From Seleniivibrio woodruffii (GTDB taxonomy: Bacteria > Chrysiogenota > Deferribacteres > Deferribacterales > Geovibrionaceae): 64,000 nt of DNA. The translations under genes were made by a program, and so were the position numbers. The stretch is taken from assembly GCF_029267515.1 (NCBI RefSeq), contig NZ_JAJUIS010000001.1, positions 372,001 to 436,000 of the forward strand. Reading direction: 5' to 3'. Positions 27,121 to 36,119 of this stretch are shown piece by piece. The stretch's first letter is position 1. Each line of letters starts with the position of its first letter. Under the pieces are notes generated by a model. The model searched no databases and was not told the origin of the DNA. It saw only the letters and a program-made list of their open reading frames with translations.

Positions 27121-28220
27121 TCGGCACTCCCGATACGTTCGACTTTTCCGTTTCTGATTATAAAGGCGCTGAGAGGGAGGCTCGCATCGCAGTAATTATC
27201 CAGCGTAAGTCCTTTGAGCAGAGTTATTGTCTTTGCGCTCTCCCTGACAGCTTCACAGAAGGGTGTTCCGCTTTTTATACTGCCCAGCGCATTAAAAAGT
27301 ATATAGCCCGATTCGTACCCGTGGACACTCATCCACGACGGTTCTTCATTGAACATTGCCTTATATTTTTTACTGAACTCTTTGTATGATTCAGAATATT
27401 TATCTATGTAAAAATCGAAAAGGTATACTCCGTTAACTGCATCCCCGCCGAATTTCATAAATTCGTTGCCCGCTGCCCATGCCCGGATGGCTATCTTTGA
27501 AGCATATCCGGCTTTGCGTATCTGCCAGATTATAAGCGCAGTGTCCAGAGGAGAGCCAACTATGTAATACATATCTGGCGGGTTTGCTTTGTCCTCTTCA
27601 ATGAGTTTCTGCATACTTTCGCCTGATTCCGGATTGAAAGCGCGGATGTCCCGCACGCTGCACCCGCGCATCATGAACGACGCGGTGATGTTGCGAACAA
27701 TATCCGTTGAATATGAACTGTTTCTGGTGTCATAGATGATAACGGTCTCTTTAACGCCAAGTTCCCGAACGATGTAGCCCGTTATGCGCATTGCCTGATC
27801 TTTGCTGTTGTACGGGATTATTCTGACAAAATTATCATTGATGCCGGCGAGCTCGGAGGTGCTGACAGTCGGGCTGAACATATACATACCGCGGCTTTTA
27901 AGGAGAGGAACCGTGGATTTGGCTACGTTGCTCAGTCCCGGACCTATTATATATTTCACTCCCTTGTCAGAAAGACGGGAGAGTGCAGATGCTCCGCCCT
28001 GCGGCGTGCCTGTATCATCTTGAATATCAAGGGAAATTTTGTCTTCCAGTCCGGAGTCGGAAAGAGCCAGAAGTACCCCCTTCATGGAATCCTGCCCCAT
28101 GTCGGAGTATCTTCCGGTAAGAGTGTTTATAAAACCGACAGTTGTTTTGCCGGAATCGGTACTGCATCCGGACAGAAAAAGCGCGGTTGAAATAATGAAT
28201 ATCAGAAAATATCTGTACAT
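27117..28220 (-). CDS. Branched-chain amino-acid-type (LivJ-like) substrate-binding lipoprotein
   Basis: The 367 residues begin with a lipoprotein signal (FLSGCSTDSG, lipidated Cys19). The mature type I periplasmic binding fold shows VGFINTLTGRYSDMGQ, QDDTGTPQGGASALSRL, YIIGPGLSN and the typical second lobe. No ABC permease or ATPase genes are adjacent; instead it overlaps the Cache kinase gene by 4 bp. A sensing role is therefore more likely than transport. Residue +2 of the mature protein is serine, which in E. coli logic suits outer-membrane sorting. The ligand (amino acid, amide or short aliphatic acid) cannot be read from sequence. Confidence 0.9.
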   Translation of the reverse strand: MYRYFLIFIISTALFLSGCSTDSGKTTVGFINTLTGRYSDMGQDSMKGVLLALSDSGLEDKISLDIQDDTGTPQGGASALSRLSDKGVKYIIGPGLSNVAKSTVPLLKSRGMYMFSPTVSTSELAGINDNFVRIIPYNSKDQAMRITGYIVRELGVKETVIIYDTRNSSYSTDIVRNITASFMMRGCSVRDIRAFNPESGESMQKLIEEDKANPPDMYYIVGSPLDTALIIWQIRKAGYASKIAIRAWAAGNEFMKFGGDAVNGVYLFDFYIDKYSESYKEFSKKYKAMFNEEPSWMSVHGYESGYILFNALGSIKSGTPFCEAVRESAKTITLLKGLTLDNYCDASLPLSAFIIRNGKVERIGSAE

Positions 28221-28276
28221 TGTATCTCCGCCGTAATCATATCACAGAGCGGATTTATGTACAATTATATTGTGTT

Positions 28277-28296
28277 GTATGCAGAATTATGCATAC
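28277..28296. repeat. Inverted repeat between two minus-strand genes
   Basis: GTATGCA (28277-28283) and TGCATAC (28290-28296) flank a 6-bp spacer, overlapping the stop of the small hypothetical gene and about 60 bp upstream of the binding-lipoprotein start. There is no T-run, so a terminator is unlikely. It could be an operator for the lipoprotein/kinase operon. Confidence 0.35.
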
Positions 28297-28535
28297 ACAT
28301 CAAGATTGTAGCCCGGATGTCCGAATCTGCGTTCTTTCCTTGAGCTGTCCTGATGCTGACTTTCCATAGTGTCCGTGCGTACCGACTGGCGATATGTCGC
28401 ATCGTCATTATACGAACGAATACGTTCACTGTGGTGATATTGCTGATACATTTTTTCGGTGTTTTTCTGTCTCTGTTCTTCCAGCATACGAGTGTATGCT
28501 TCATTTGAGGCGGAACCGCCTATAACTCTGGACAT
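28287..28535 (-). CDS. Small polar hypothetical protein
   Basis: An 82-residue open frame rich in Gln, Arg, Ser, Tyr and Asp, starting MSRVIGGSASNEAYTRMLEE, with no signal peptide, membrane segment or recognised domain. Residues 8-30 could form an amphipathic helix. It lies in the gap between the ClC gene and the lipoprotein gene, in the same direction, with only a weak AGGTG before the ATG. A second frame overlaps the same DNA, but this one has the more protein-like composition. It may be a real small gene; no function is proposed. Confidence 0.45.
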   Translation of the reverse strand: MSRVIGGSASNEAYTRMLEEQRQKNTEKMYQQYHHSERIRSYNDDATYRQSVRTDTMESQHQDSSRKERRFGHPGYNLDVYA

Positions 28536-28683
28536 GGACGCACCTGACGGAACATCCCTGTATAAAATTACGCATCCGTGCTTTTATCGTATCGGCATAA
28601 TAAGCCATTACTTTAGAAAAAAGAAGAGGAAATTTTTCTGTTGTTTTATGCGGGCGGCAGGAAGTCATTTTATGTATATCTAA

Positions 28684-30477
28684 TCAGAAATCATCCTTCT
28701 CCCGCTCCGCAAGCTGTCTGCGGCGTATCATTTTGTTATATGTCGTGATTATATCTCTGCGGGTGATTATCCCCAGAAGTTTCTGGCTGTTTTCGGGATC
28801 GAGAACCGCAAGCAGTTCAACATTTTTGAAACCGATGCTGTCGATTGCATCGGCAAGTGTAGTGTCAGGATAAACGTATGGGAGGTCTTTTTCGCAGACC
28901 TCACCAGCAACGACGATATCTTCAAGACCTTCGTCGAAAACAAATTCGCGGAGTTCCTCAAAAAGCAGAACGCCGACAAACGAACCATCCTCTTTAAGAA
29001 CGGGGAAGTTGTTGTGCTTTGTTTTTGATATTAAATGAACCACGTCGCTGAACTTCATGGTTTCAGGAATCGTTATCGGGTCGGGACGCATAATGTTTTT
29101 GACTTTAATATCCTGAAGAACCTGAAGAAAGAACTCTCCTTTGTGTGCGGGCGAGTCGCTGCGCTGGGGCACCTGATTGTAATAAAGGTTGGTTTTGCGC
29201 AGAAGCAGGAATGAAAGCGTCGTCACCCACATGGATGGAACCAGAAGATGATAATTTCCGGTCATTTCGCTCACCATGATTATGGAGGACAGAGGAGTGT
29301 TCGCAATCCCGCTGAAAAATCCCGCCATGCCGACAACGGCGAATGCACCAGGCTCCGGTGCGATTATGGGGAGCAATTCATTGAGACTCACGCCGACCAT
29401 GCCGCCGACGCAGGCACCGATTACCATTGAGGGACCGAAAGAACCTGCGGAACCGCCGGAACCGATGGTGAAAGCGGTAGCAAATATTTTTGCGAAGATA
29501 AAAAGGACAAGGAAAAGCAGTCCGAGATTATTTGACATCGCGTGGTCTATCTGGGCATAGCCGCCTGACAGAACTTCCGGGATGATAATTGCAACGCAGC
29601 CTGTAAGAAACCCGCCTATCATTGGCTTAATATATGGTTTAACGGGTATTTTTTTAAAAGTTTCGGCAGATTTTTTATATACCGTGACAAAGAACCAGCC
29701 GAAAACCGCACACGCGAAACCGAGAATGGTATAGCCTATCAGTTCCGCAGGGTTTCGGAACGTAAAGTCATGGGCTGCAAACAGTGGCTCCCAGCCGAAA
29801 ACGCTGCAAAAAACAGAATATGCGATTATGGATGTTATGGCAGAGGGTAAAAGCGCTTCATATTCCATATCGGAGGACGAATAGAGCACTTCTGCTGCGA
29901 ATATTGCACCTGCCAGCGGCGAACGGAAGATAGCCCCGACGCCTGCGCCCATTCCTGCGGCTGTAAGTATTCTCTTCTCCCTGTCGGTGAGACTCAGCAG
30001 ATTGCCGAGAAAGGACGCGAAGCCCGCGCCTATGTGGGAGATCGGACCCTCCCGACCGCCTGAACCGCCGGTACCGATGGTTATTGCGCTGGTAAAGATT
30101 TTGACTATAGGCACCTGCCAGCGGATGTTGCCTTTTTTCTGATGGATTGCTTCAATGGCGGTGTTTGTGCCTGCGCCCTGCGCTTCCGGCGCGAATCTGT
30201 AGACGATGTATCCGCTCACCAGACCGCCGAGGGCGGGAACGATGAGCAGAAGCCACCTGTTGAACTCTTTCCCTGAGTGACCGAAAAGTGAAGGTTCGCC
30301 GGATGTTTCGCCCACGGGCCAGCCGACAGCAACATCAAGGAAATAGTATTCGCAGACCTGAATCATAAAAAAGAGGGCTATGGAGGCGAGACCCGCCACA
30401 ATACCCACAATGGAACCGAGTATGAACCATCTGCCGATTACAGGCAGTGTCAATTTTTTAAACTTAAAACGTTTCAT
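28684..30477 (-). CDS. ClC-family chloride channel/antiporter with CBS pair
   Basis: The 597 residues contain about ten membrane helices of the ClC fold (about 15-445) and two CBS domains at the C terminus (about 470-590; KNIMRPDPITIP and GIITRRDIITTY). The gate motif reads GSGGREGP with the conserved glutamate, which in ClC proteins favours proton-coupled exchange over a pure channel. The helix D motif is GAGTN instead of GSGIP, so anion selectivity may differ. GSFGP is the third signature. The ATG at 30475-30477 is preferred over a TTG 19 codons upstream. The CBS pair probably responds to nucleotides. Confidence 0.92.
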   Translation of the reverse strand: MKRFKFKKLTLPVIGRWFILGSIVGIVAGLASIALFFMIQVCEYYFLDVAVGWPVGETSGEPSLFGHSGKEFNRWLLLIVPALGGLVSGYIVYRFAPEAQGAGTNTAIEAIHQKKGNIRWQVPIVKIFTSAITIGTGGSGGREGPISHIGAGFASFLGNLLSLTDREKRILTAAGMGAGVGAIFRSPLAGAIFAAEVLYSSSDMEYEALLPSAITSIIAYSVFCSVFGWEPLFAAHDFTFRNPAELIGYTILGFACAVFGWFFVTVYKKSAETFKKIPVKPYIKPMIGGFLTGCVAIIIPEVLSGGYAQIDHAMSNNLGLLFLVLFIFAKIFATAFTIGSGGSAGSFGPSMVIGACVGGMVGVSLNELLPIIAPEPGAFAVVGMAGFFSGIANTPLSSIIMVSEMTGNYHLLVPSMWVTTLSFLLLRKTNLYYNQVPQRSDSPAHKGEFFLQVLQDIKVKNIMRPDPITIPETMKFSDVVHLISKTKHNNFPVLKEDGSFVGVLLFEELREFVFDEGLEDIVVAGEVCEKDLPYVYPDTTLADAIDSIGFKNVELLAVLDPENSQKLLGIITRRDIITTYNKMIRRRQLAEREKDDF

Positions 30478-30530
30478 TATATATATCTTACCAGTAGGAA
30501 CCGCTACAGTAAACACCCGCGGCGGTGAAG

Positions 30531-31247
30531 TCAAGGTTTTTGGAAAATAAATAAGCCTTTTTTGTCTGTATATGCCTTTATGCGCCCGTTCTCTGTTTCA
30601 ACGCGGTATCTCTGTTTATATTCCGCAGGCAGGTCAAAGAATGCTTTTTCTATTTCGGCGAAAAGTTCCGTCGACGGGTTAAGTCTGTTTGCCCATTCTG
30701 AAAAATCGTGCCGCTTGTGCAGTATGACAGCCTCTTTCGCCTCCAGCCTTTCGCACTCTGCCATGGCAATTATATTTTCCACCGTGTGGCTTTTTTTGTG
30801 GGTTTCGTCCCGCAGAAGCTCGATGCGGTTCAGGTGTCCGTCGTCTGCGTCAACTACGGAATCTATCAGCACAAAGATACCGTCCTGTTTCATGATGCGG
30901 AAAACCTCGCCCATGAACATGCACGGATTGCGGAAATGGTGCATGGCAATGCGGCATCCGACAAAATTGAACGAATCATTCTGAAACGGCAGAAACTCTG
31001 CTGCGGAAACGGCGCCAAGGGAAAGCCCGAAAGCCTCGTCCGCTTTTTTCAGCATGTTCAGGCTCAGGTCGGTGACTATCTTTATGTCCGCAGGTACGGC
31101 GTTTGCGAAGTGTCCCGCTGCGCAGGCGACATCCAGCATCCTCCCGAACCTTACCTCTGCAAATCTTTCCGCCAGAAACTCCAGATCGGAACCTGTGCGG
31201 TGGTCGCTGCTGTTCAGGTAATTTGCGGCGCTGGAATCGAAACTCAT
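30531..31247 (-). CDS. Class I SAM-dependent methyltransferase (UbiE/MenG-like)
   Basis: The 238 residues show SAM motif I as MLDVACAAGHFANAV (about 37-51), post-I IVTDLSLNMLKKA, and FVGCRIAMHHFRNP for motif II/III. It is the last gene of the metY-metX operon and starts one base after the metX stop. In many proteobacteria that position is held by metW, but this sequence looks like a UbiE/Methyltransf_11 member and lacks the typical MetW start. The substrate is unknown. Control by the SAM-I riboswitch upstream of metY fits a SAM-consuming enzyme. Confidence 0.85.
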   Translation of the reverse strand: MSFDSSAANYLNSSDHRTGSDLEFLAERFAEVRFGRMLDVACAAGHFANAVPADIKIVTDLSLNMLKKADEAFGLSLGAVSAAEFLPFQNDSFNFVGCRIAMHHFRNPCMFMGEVFRIMKQDGIFVLIDSVVDADDGHLNRIELLRDETHKKSHTVENIIAMAECERLEAKEAVILHKRHDFSEWANRLNPSTELFAEIEKAFFDLPAEYKQRYRVETENGRIKAYTDKKGLFIFQKP

Positions 31248-31248
31248 A

Positions 31249-32364
31249 TCATACTCTGCCGAGAAAATCTTTTATCAGGTCTGTCTGCACCTCGAACTCA
31301 AGGAGAAACGCGTCGTGTCCGTAGTCGGATGTGATGTTCTCCCAGTGAGTCTCTTTGCCCTGTTTTTTAAGTATTCCGACTATCTCTTCTGTCTGATATG
31401 AGGGGAAGAGGAAATCGGAAGTGAATGTCATAAAAAGAGATTTAGCTTTTATAAGCGACAGCGCTTCTTCAAGGTTGCCCCTGCCGTATGACAGATCGAA
31501 GATGTCCATTGTTTTAAGCACGTAAAGGTATGTATTCGCGTCGAATGTCTCTGTGAACTTATATCCGTTGTATCGCAGATAGTTCTCCACCTCAAACATG
31601 CCTTTGAAGTCGTAAATACCCTCAAAGTTGGCATATCGTCTGCCGAACTTGTTGTGGAACGCCGGGTCGGACAGATAGGTTATATGTCCCGCCATCCTTG
31701 CTATGGCAAGCCCGTCAACGGGTATCTCGCTGTCGTAGTAGTCTCCGCCGTTCCAGCGGGGGTCTTTCATAATGGCGAATTTCGCAATAGCGTTAAATGC
31801 AATGGACATGGGGATAATATATGCGCCTGTTGCTATAGGTATTATGCTTTTAACGCTGTCCGGATAGGTTGCACCCCACTCCAGAGCCTGCATCCCGCCC
31901 ATGGAGCCGCCCGCCACGCAGAGCAGTTTTTCTATGCCGAGATGGTCGGTGAGCCTTTTCTGCAGGCGCACCATATCGCGCACTGTTACGACGGGAAAGC
32001 GCAGTGCGTAGCGTTTTCCCGTGGACGGGTCTATGGAACTGGGACCTGTGGTGCCGAAGCAGGAGCCCAGGAAGTTTGAGCAGATGACGAAATATTTATC
32101 CGTGTCAAACGCCTTGCCGGGACCTATCATGGAATCCCACCATCCGGGGCGCTGTTCGTCCGCACGGTTAAAGCCCGCCGCATGGGCGGAACCTGTGAGC
32201 GCGTGGCAGACGAGGATGGCATTGTCCTTCGCCTCGTTCAGCTTTCCGTATGTTTCATAGGCGACAGTGACAGACGAAACGACCCTGCCGCTTTCGAAAA
32301 AGAAATCGTCTTTAAATGTAACGTATCGGGTCTTTACAATCCCGACAGAACCGTTGTTCGTCAT
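31249..32364 (-). CDS. metX: Homoserine O-acetyltransferase
   Basis: An alpha/beta hydrolase-fold acyltransferase of 371 residues. Nucleophile Ser154 sits in AGGSMGGMQALEW, CHALTGSAH near residue 53 forms the oxyanion region, and the histidine sits in SDYGHDAFLLEF near the C terminus. It makes O-acetyl-homoserine (or O-succinyl, since substrate choice varies in the family) for direct sulfhydrylation by the adjacent MetY. It overlaps metY by 4 bp. The operon sits behind a SAM-I riboswitch, as expected for methionine biosynthesis. Confidence 0.95.
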   Translation of the reverse strand: MTNNGSVGIVKTRYVTFKDDFFFESGRVVSSVTVAYETYGKLNEAKDNAILVCHALTGSAHAAGFNRADEQRPGWWDSMIGPGKAFDTDKYFVICSNFLGSCFGTTGPSSIDPSTGKRYALRFPVVTVRDMVRLQKRLTDHLGIEKLLCVAGGSMGGMQALEWGATYPDSVKSIIPIATGAYIIPMSIAFNAIAKFAIMKDPRWNGGDYYDSEIPVDGLAIARMAGHITYLSDPAFHNKFGRRYANFEGIYDFKGMFEVENYLRYNGYKFTETFDANTYLYVLKTMDIFDLSYGRGNLEEALSLIKAKSLFMTFTSDFLFPSYQTEEIVGILKKQGKETHWENITSDYGHDAFLLEFEVQTDLIKDFLGRV

Positions 32365-33641
32365 TTAACCGCCTTCATAGCCTGTTCGAAATCCTCGATT
32401 ATGTCGTCAATATTCTCGATGCCCACAGCAACGCGGATAAGCTCGTCCGGAATACCGCCTCTCTTTCTCTGCTCTGTGGAGAGCTGACGGTGTGTTGTGC
32501 TCGCCGGGTGCGTAACGATGGTTCTGGCATCGCCGAGGTTTGTTGCGTGGATGGCTATCTTCACGTTCTCAATGAAGTTTCTGCCGGCTTCCAGCCCGCC
32601 TTTCAGTCCGAAGGACATCATTGCGCCGGAGCCTTTTGGCAGATATTTTTTAACAGCCTGATAGTTCCTGTTGTCGGGCAGGTCGGGGTAGTTTACCCAT
32701 GCCACCTTATCGTTGCTGAGGAGCCAGCCCGCCAGCCTTTTTGCATTTTCGCAGTGGCGGGGCATACGCAGGTGAAGCGTTTCAAGCCCGTTCATTATCA
32801 TGAACGCGTTCATAGGGGAGAGGCATCCGCCCACGTCGCGCAGTATCTGTGCGCGCATTTTTACGGCGAGCGCCATATTGCCGAATTTTTCCGCATAAAC
32901 AGCGCCGTGGTAGCTTGGGTCGGGTTCAGTGAACGAAGGGAATCTGCCGCTGGCGAACCAGTCGAAGTTTCCGCCGTCAACGGCTATGCCGCCCATTGCC
33001 GCGCCGTGCCCGCCGATGAACTTTGTCATCGAGTGCAGAACGATGTTGGCGCCGTGCTCCAGCGGTCTGAAAAGATAGGGCGTCGTGTATGTGTTGTCCA
33101 CTATTAGGGGTACTCTGTGTTTCTGCGCAACTTCGGCTATTTTTTCAATGTCGGGGATATCACTGCCGGGGTTGCTGACGGATTCGATGTAGATGCCTTT
33201 GGTGTTCTCGTCAACGGCCGCATCGAAAGCATTCACATCATCCTGATCCACAAGACGGATTTCTATGCCGAGTTTCTTGAATGTCTGTGTAAAAAGATTG
33301 TAGGTTCCTCCGTAGAGTTTTGCGGAAGCCACTATGTTGTCACCGTTTTCGGCGAGAGTTGTTATCACCATATATGTTGCGAACTGTCCGGCGGACGTTG
33401 CAACGGCGGCTGAACCGCCTTCAAGCATTGCAATACGGTTTTCAAGAACTTCAACTGTCGGGTTTGAAAGACGGGTATATATGTGCCCGCCGACGTTCAG
33501 GTCGAAGAGGTCTGCTGCGTGCTGTGCATCTTTAAACTGGTAGGCGTTTGAATAGTATATGGGAACCTGTGTCGCCCCGGTTTTTTCATCGGGTCTGTAC
33601 CCGCCGTGGATTGCAATGGTTTCAAATCTCTGCTTGCTCAT
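32361..33641 (-). CDS. metY: O-acetylhomoserine sulfhydrylase (aminocarboxypropyltransferase)
   Basis: A PLP-dependent Cys/Met metabolism enzyme of 426 residues, slightly longer than cystathionine lyases, as usual for this group. The PLP lysine is Lys207 in LHSMTKFIGGHG. VSNPGSDIPD and VDNTYTTPYL are family signatures. It converts O-acetylhomoserine plus sulfide to homocysteine. The start is the ATG at 33639-33641 with GGAGG just upstream; a TTG six codons earlier lies inside that ribosome binding site. It is the first gene after the SAM-I riboswitch terminator. Confidence 0.95.
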   Translation of the reverse strand: MSKQRFETIAIHGGYRPDEKTGATQVPIYYSNAYQFKDAQHAADLFDLNVGGHIYTRLSNPTVEVLENRIAMLEGGSAAVATSAGQFATYMVITTLAENGDNIVASAKLYGGTYNLFTQTFKKLGIEIRLVDQDDVNAFDAAVDENTKGIYIESVSNPGSDIPDIEKIAEVAQKHRVPLIVDNTYTTPYLFRPLEHGANIVLHSMTKFIGGHGAAMGGIAVDGGNFDWFASGRFPSFTEPDPSYHGAVYAEKFGNMALAVKMRAQILRDVGGCLSPMNAFMIMNGLETLHLRMPRHCENAKRLAGWLLSNDKVAWVNYPDLPDNRNYQAVKKYLPKGSGAMMSFGLKGGLEAGRNFIENVKIAIHATNLGDARTIVTHPASTTHRQLSTEQRKRGGIPDELIRVAVGIENIDDIIEDFEQAMKAVK

Positions 33642-33657
33642 ATTTCCTCCGGATATC

Positions 33658-33693
33658 AAAAAAAGCCTCTGTTCCCGTATGGGAAAGAGGCTT
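33658..33693 (-). terminator. Intrinsic terminator of the SAM-I riboswitch expression platform
   Basis: On the minus strand AAGCCTCT pairs with AGAGGCTT (33686-33693 with 33663-33670), the inner CCC/GGG extends the stem, and a run of U follows (33658-33664). It lies between the aptamer and the metY ribosome binding site. Premature termination when SAM is abundant is the expected behaviour. Confidence 0.93.
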
Positions 33694-33713
33694 ATGCTTG
33701 TTATACATATAGG

Positions 33714-33818
33714 CTTATCTTTCCTTCATCGGCAGGAATTAGCACCAGACATCGGATTATATTGCCGACCGGCTGCTGTAGCTTCACAGGGCCCTTTCCC
33801 TCCGCTACTCTGGATAAG
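33714..33818 (-). promoter_or_regulatory. SAM-I (S-box) riboswitch aptamer
   Basis: The minus strand contains the S-box core in order: P1 5' arm CTTATC (33818-33813), CAGAG, then GCGGAGGGAAAGGGCCC, GTGAAGC, GGTGCTAATTCC, and the closing P1 arm GATAAG (33719-33714). The conserved GGTGCTAAATCC-type junction reads GGTGCTAATTCC. The element binds S-adenosylmethionine and controls metY-metX-methyltransferase through the downstream terminator. Promoter, aptamer, terminator and start codon are in the correct order within 220 bp. Confidence 0.97.
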
Positions 33819-33827
33819 TTCTGACAG

Positions 33828-33854
33828 GTTATACGGAAAAAAGGAGTTTGTCAA
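33828..33854 (-). promoter_or_regulatory. Promoter of the metY operon
   Basis: Minus strand: TTGACA (33854-33849) and TATAAC (33833-33828), with a 15-bp spacer, which is shorter than ideal. The predicted start falls about three bases before the riboswitch P1 stem. The -35 overlaps the last codons of the co-directional O-antigen ligase gene. Confidence 0.6.
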
Positions 33855-34978
33855 AGGTTTTTATAAAGTGCGGCGGGGGCTGTTAGCACGGCTATCAGAA
33901 GCATTGTGAGCATGACCACCTCTGAGTCGCCGAAATTGTTTTCGGTTAGCCCCTCCATGAGGAATACGATGAAAACGAAAAGAGCAGCCTTTGCAGGAGG
34001 ATATTCTTTTGAGCGCCTGTGGATAAAGCGGAAAAGACTGATAAGGAAACCAAGCAGAAACACAAGTCCGAGGAGTCCGTTGTTGAATGTGTAGTGCAGG
34101 TATGAGTTATGGGCATGTGCCGTGCTTGAAAGTGGTACCTTTACGTTATCTTTGACATACTGGGTGAAGTTGCCCTTGCCGAAACCAAGGACAGGACGTT
34201 CGGCTATGGCTTTGATGGCTGTTTCCCAGAGAACCATGCGGGTGCCCACGGAGGAAGCCGTGTCTTTCCCGCCCCTGTCGGTAAATATTCTTTCACGCAG
34301 TGGATCGTCAAAATATATAATCACTGCGATGATCATTGCGATGCAGGTCACCGCTGCAGCCGCTTTCATCTTATACTGATAGATGAACATCAGCGCAGCC
34401 GTGGCAGAGGCATACAGCATGGGACCTCTGCTGACGGAGAGAAGCAGGGCAAAACCGGACATTAAGACCGCCGCTGCGGTGAGAATACGCAGTTTCGGAG
34501 GCTGAGTTTTAACGAATATCAGAAGTCCGAGCGCACAGATGAAAACCACCGCCGCCGCATTGCCGTATGTAAGCGCGTGGGTATAAAAGCCTATTGCACG
34601 GTCGAAGCCAGCCGCGAATACGTCATAAACGCCGGATATGGCATTCAGTATGCTTCCGGCAAAAAAAGCGTAAAGCACTCTGTTAAGGTTTGCACCGTTA
34701 AAGAGTATAAGGCAGGAGTACAGATACATGTATGTCCATATGGAAGGCACTTCGCTTAGTGATTTCTGAATATTTGTTCCGGCAAATGCCGAAATTGTCT
34801 CTGTTATGACCATCAGGATGAAAAATTTTGTATGCCATGATGTTATGGGTGAGAAATCTTTAGTTTTATAAAGTTTCACCGCCGAAAAAATTATCAGCAG
34901 AGCCAGAAACAACTGTGCTGCCGATATGGAGACGTTAACAGAGAAAGCGCCAAGCTGAATCAGAATTGTTTCAAACAA
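33851..34978 (-). CDS. O-antigen ligase-family membrane protein (Wzy_C)
   Basis: The 375 residues contain about ten to twelve hydrophobic segments and the Wzy_C signature: RMVLWETAIKAIAERPVLGF followed by HAHNSYLHY (about 285-293), where the arginine and histidine are typical of O-antigen ligases and polymerases. It would join or polymerise surface glycans at the periplasmic face of the inner membrane. The likely start is TTG at 34978 with GAGG upstream. It is the last gene of the fmt operon; sequence alone does not separate ligase (WaaL) from polymerase (Wzy) or a protein O-glycosyltransferase. Confidence 0.85.
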   Translation of the reverse strand: MFETILIQLGAFSVNVSISAAQLFLALLIIFSAVKLYKTKDFSPITSWHTKFFILMVITETISAFAGTNIQKSLSEVPSIWTYMYLYSCLILFNGANLNRVLYAFFAGSILNAISGVYDVFAAGFDRAIGFYTHALTYGNAAAVVFICALGLLIFVKTQPPKLRILTAAAVLMSGFALLLSVSRGPMLYASATAALMFIYQYKMKAAAAVTCIAMIIAVIIYFDDPLRERIFTDRGGKDTASSVGTRMVLWETAIKAIAERPVLGFGKGNFTQYVKDNVKVPLSSTAHAHNSYLHYTFNNGLLGLVFLLGFLISLFRFIHRRSKEYPPAKAALFVFIVFLMEGLTENNFGDSEVVMLTMLLIAVLTAPAALYKNL

Positions 34979-34988
34979 GCAGAGCCTC

Positions 34989-36119
34989 TTATTTCTTTTT
35001 CAGAACGGCGGCAAAAAAACCGTCCGCATCGCTTTTGTAGGGCAGCGAGACGAAATAACCTTCGTCAAGAAACTGCTCTGCACAAACTGGTTTAACAATT
35101 TTAAACTCCGGATGCTCTTTCAGAAAGCACTCGACAACGTCTGTTGTCTCTTCTGGTTCCAGCGAGCAGACCGAATAGATTATTGTACTGCCTTTTCCTG
35201 TAAATTTCACTGCTTTTTCAAGCATTTCTTTTTGTCTTCGTGAACAATCGTCAATATCCGTTGTTGTGCGAAGCCAGCGCACTTCGGGGTGTCGTTTTAT
35301 GGTGCCCAGAGCGGTGCAGGGTGCATCCAGCAGAACAAGGTCAAACTCCGCTTCCGTATCAAGCTCCAGAATATCCGCACAGATGCAGTCTACGTTGGCA
35401 TACTGCACCATTGAGGCTTTAAGCTGTTCGTATCTTTTTTTATTTTTTTCAACTGCAAACACGCGGGATTGGGGGTAGGTCTGCGAAAGAACGAACGTTT
35501 TACCGCCGGGTGCCGCACAGCAGTCCAGAATGGAGAGCGGGTCTGCGTCTCCGGCAAGGCGTGCCACGCTGAATGACGCGAGGTCCATAATGTGTCCTTC
35601 GGATTCGCCTTCGGTTTTTTCGATGGTCATGGAGGCGGGATCGACGCTGTAAAACGACGGCTTGGTGTTCAAATCCGCCAGAAAAGCGTCAAGTTCCGCC
35701 CCCAGACGTTTTTCCCATCTTTTAACGAACCAGTCAGGGAAATCCTGACGGATGGAGTAATCTTTCATCAGCGTTTCTTTCTGCCTTGCCAGATTTCGCA
35801 GCACTGCGTTGACAAAGCTGCGTTTCTGTTTCGGCACGAGGGAGACGCTTTCGTTCACGGCGGCGTATTCGGGTATGTCGTCCATGAACATTATCTGACA
35901 GGCGCCAAGAGCCAGTGCGGCGCGAATCTCGGCTTCCGGCGGGCGGGAATAGAGCTTGCCCAGTGCCTTTTCTATGAAGCCGAGATGACGGAACGTTTCG
36001 AAATATATTTTGCGATACAGTCTTTTTTCACTGGAATCCTGAAAATAGTCCTCTTTCAGACTGCCAAGATAATAGGATTTCAGGATGTCGTAAAGTCTGT
36101 AACGGAACCTGTCCGCCAT
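34989..36119 (-). CDS. rsmB: 16S rRNA (cytosine-5) methyltransferase RsmB-like
   Basis: The 376 residues consist of a NusB-like RNA-binding N terminus (about 1-130) and a SAM methyltransferase domain with LDCCAAPGGKT (about 229-239), DAPCTALGT (catalytic-type cysteine) and the second cysteine in SVCSLEPEE. RsmB methylates C967 of 16S rRNA. The protein is shorter than E. coli RsmB (429 residues), mostly at the N terminus and linker. It overlaps htpX by one base. The gene order fmt/rsmB close together is common in bacteria. Confidence 0.9.
   Translation of the reverse strand: MADRFRYRLYDILKSYYLGSLKEDYFQDSSEKRLYRKIYFETFRHLGFIEKALGKLYSRPPEAEIRAALALGACQIMFMDDIPEYAAVNESVSLVPKQKRSFVNAVLRNLARQKETLMKDYSIRQDFPDWFVKRWEKRLGAELDAFLADLNTKPSFYSVDPASMTIEKTEGESEGHIMDLASFSVARLAGDADPLSILDCCAAPGGKTFVLSQTYPQSRVFAVEKNKKRYEQLKASMVQYANVDCICADILELDTEAEFDLVLLDAPCTALGTIKRHPEVRWLRTTTDIDDCSRRQKEMLEKAVKFTGKGSTIIYSVCSLEPEETTDVVECFLKEHPEFKIVKPVCAEQFLDEGYFVSLPYKSDADGFFAAVLKKK

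Noticed and set aside
28287-28535. Assigning the small polar protein to a flagellar or stress family
   Set aside because: Only composition supports this; there is no motif, so it is left hypothetical.
33559-33909. An open frame running through the SAM-I riboswitch on the opposite strand
   Set aside because: It crosses the aptamer, terminator and metY start on the antisense strand and encodes nothing recognisable.
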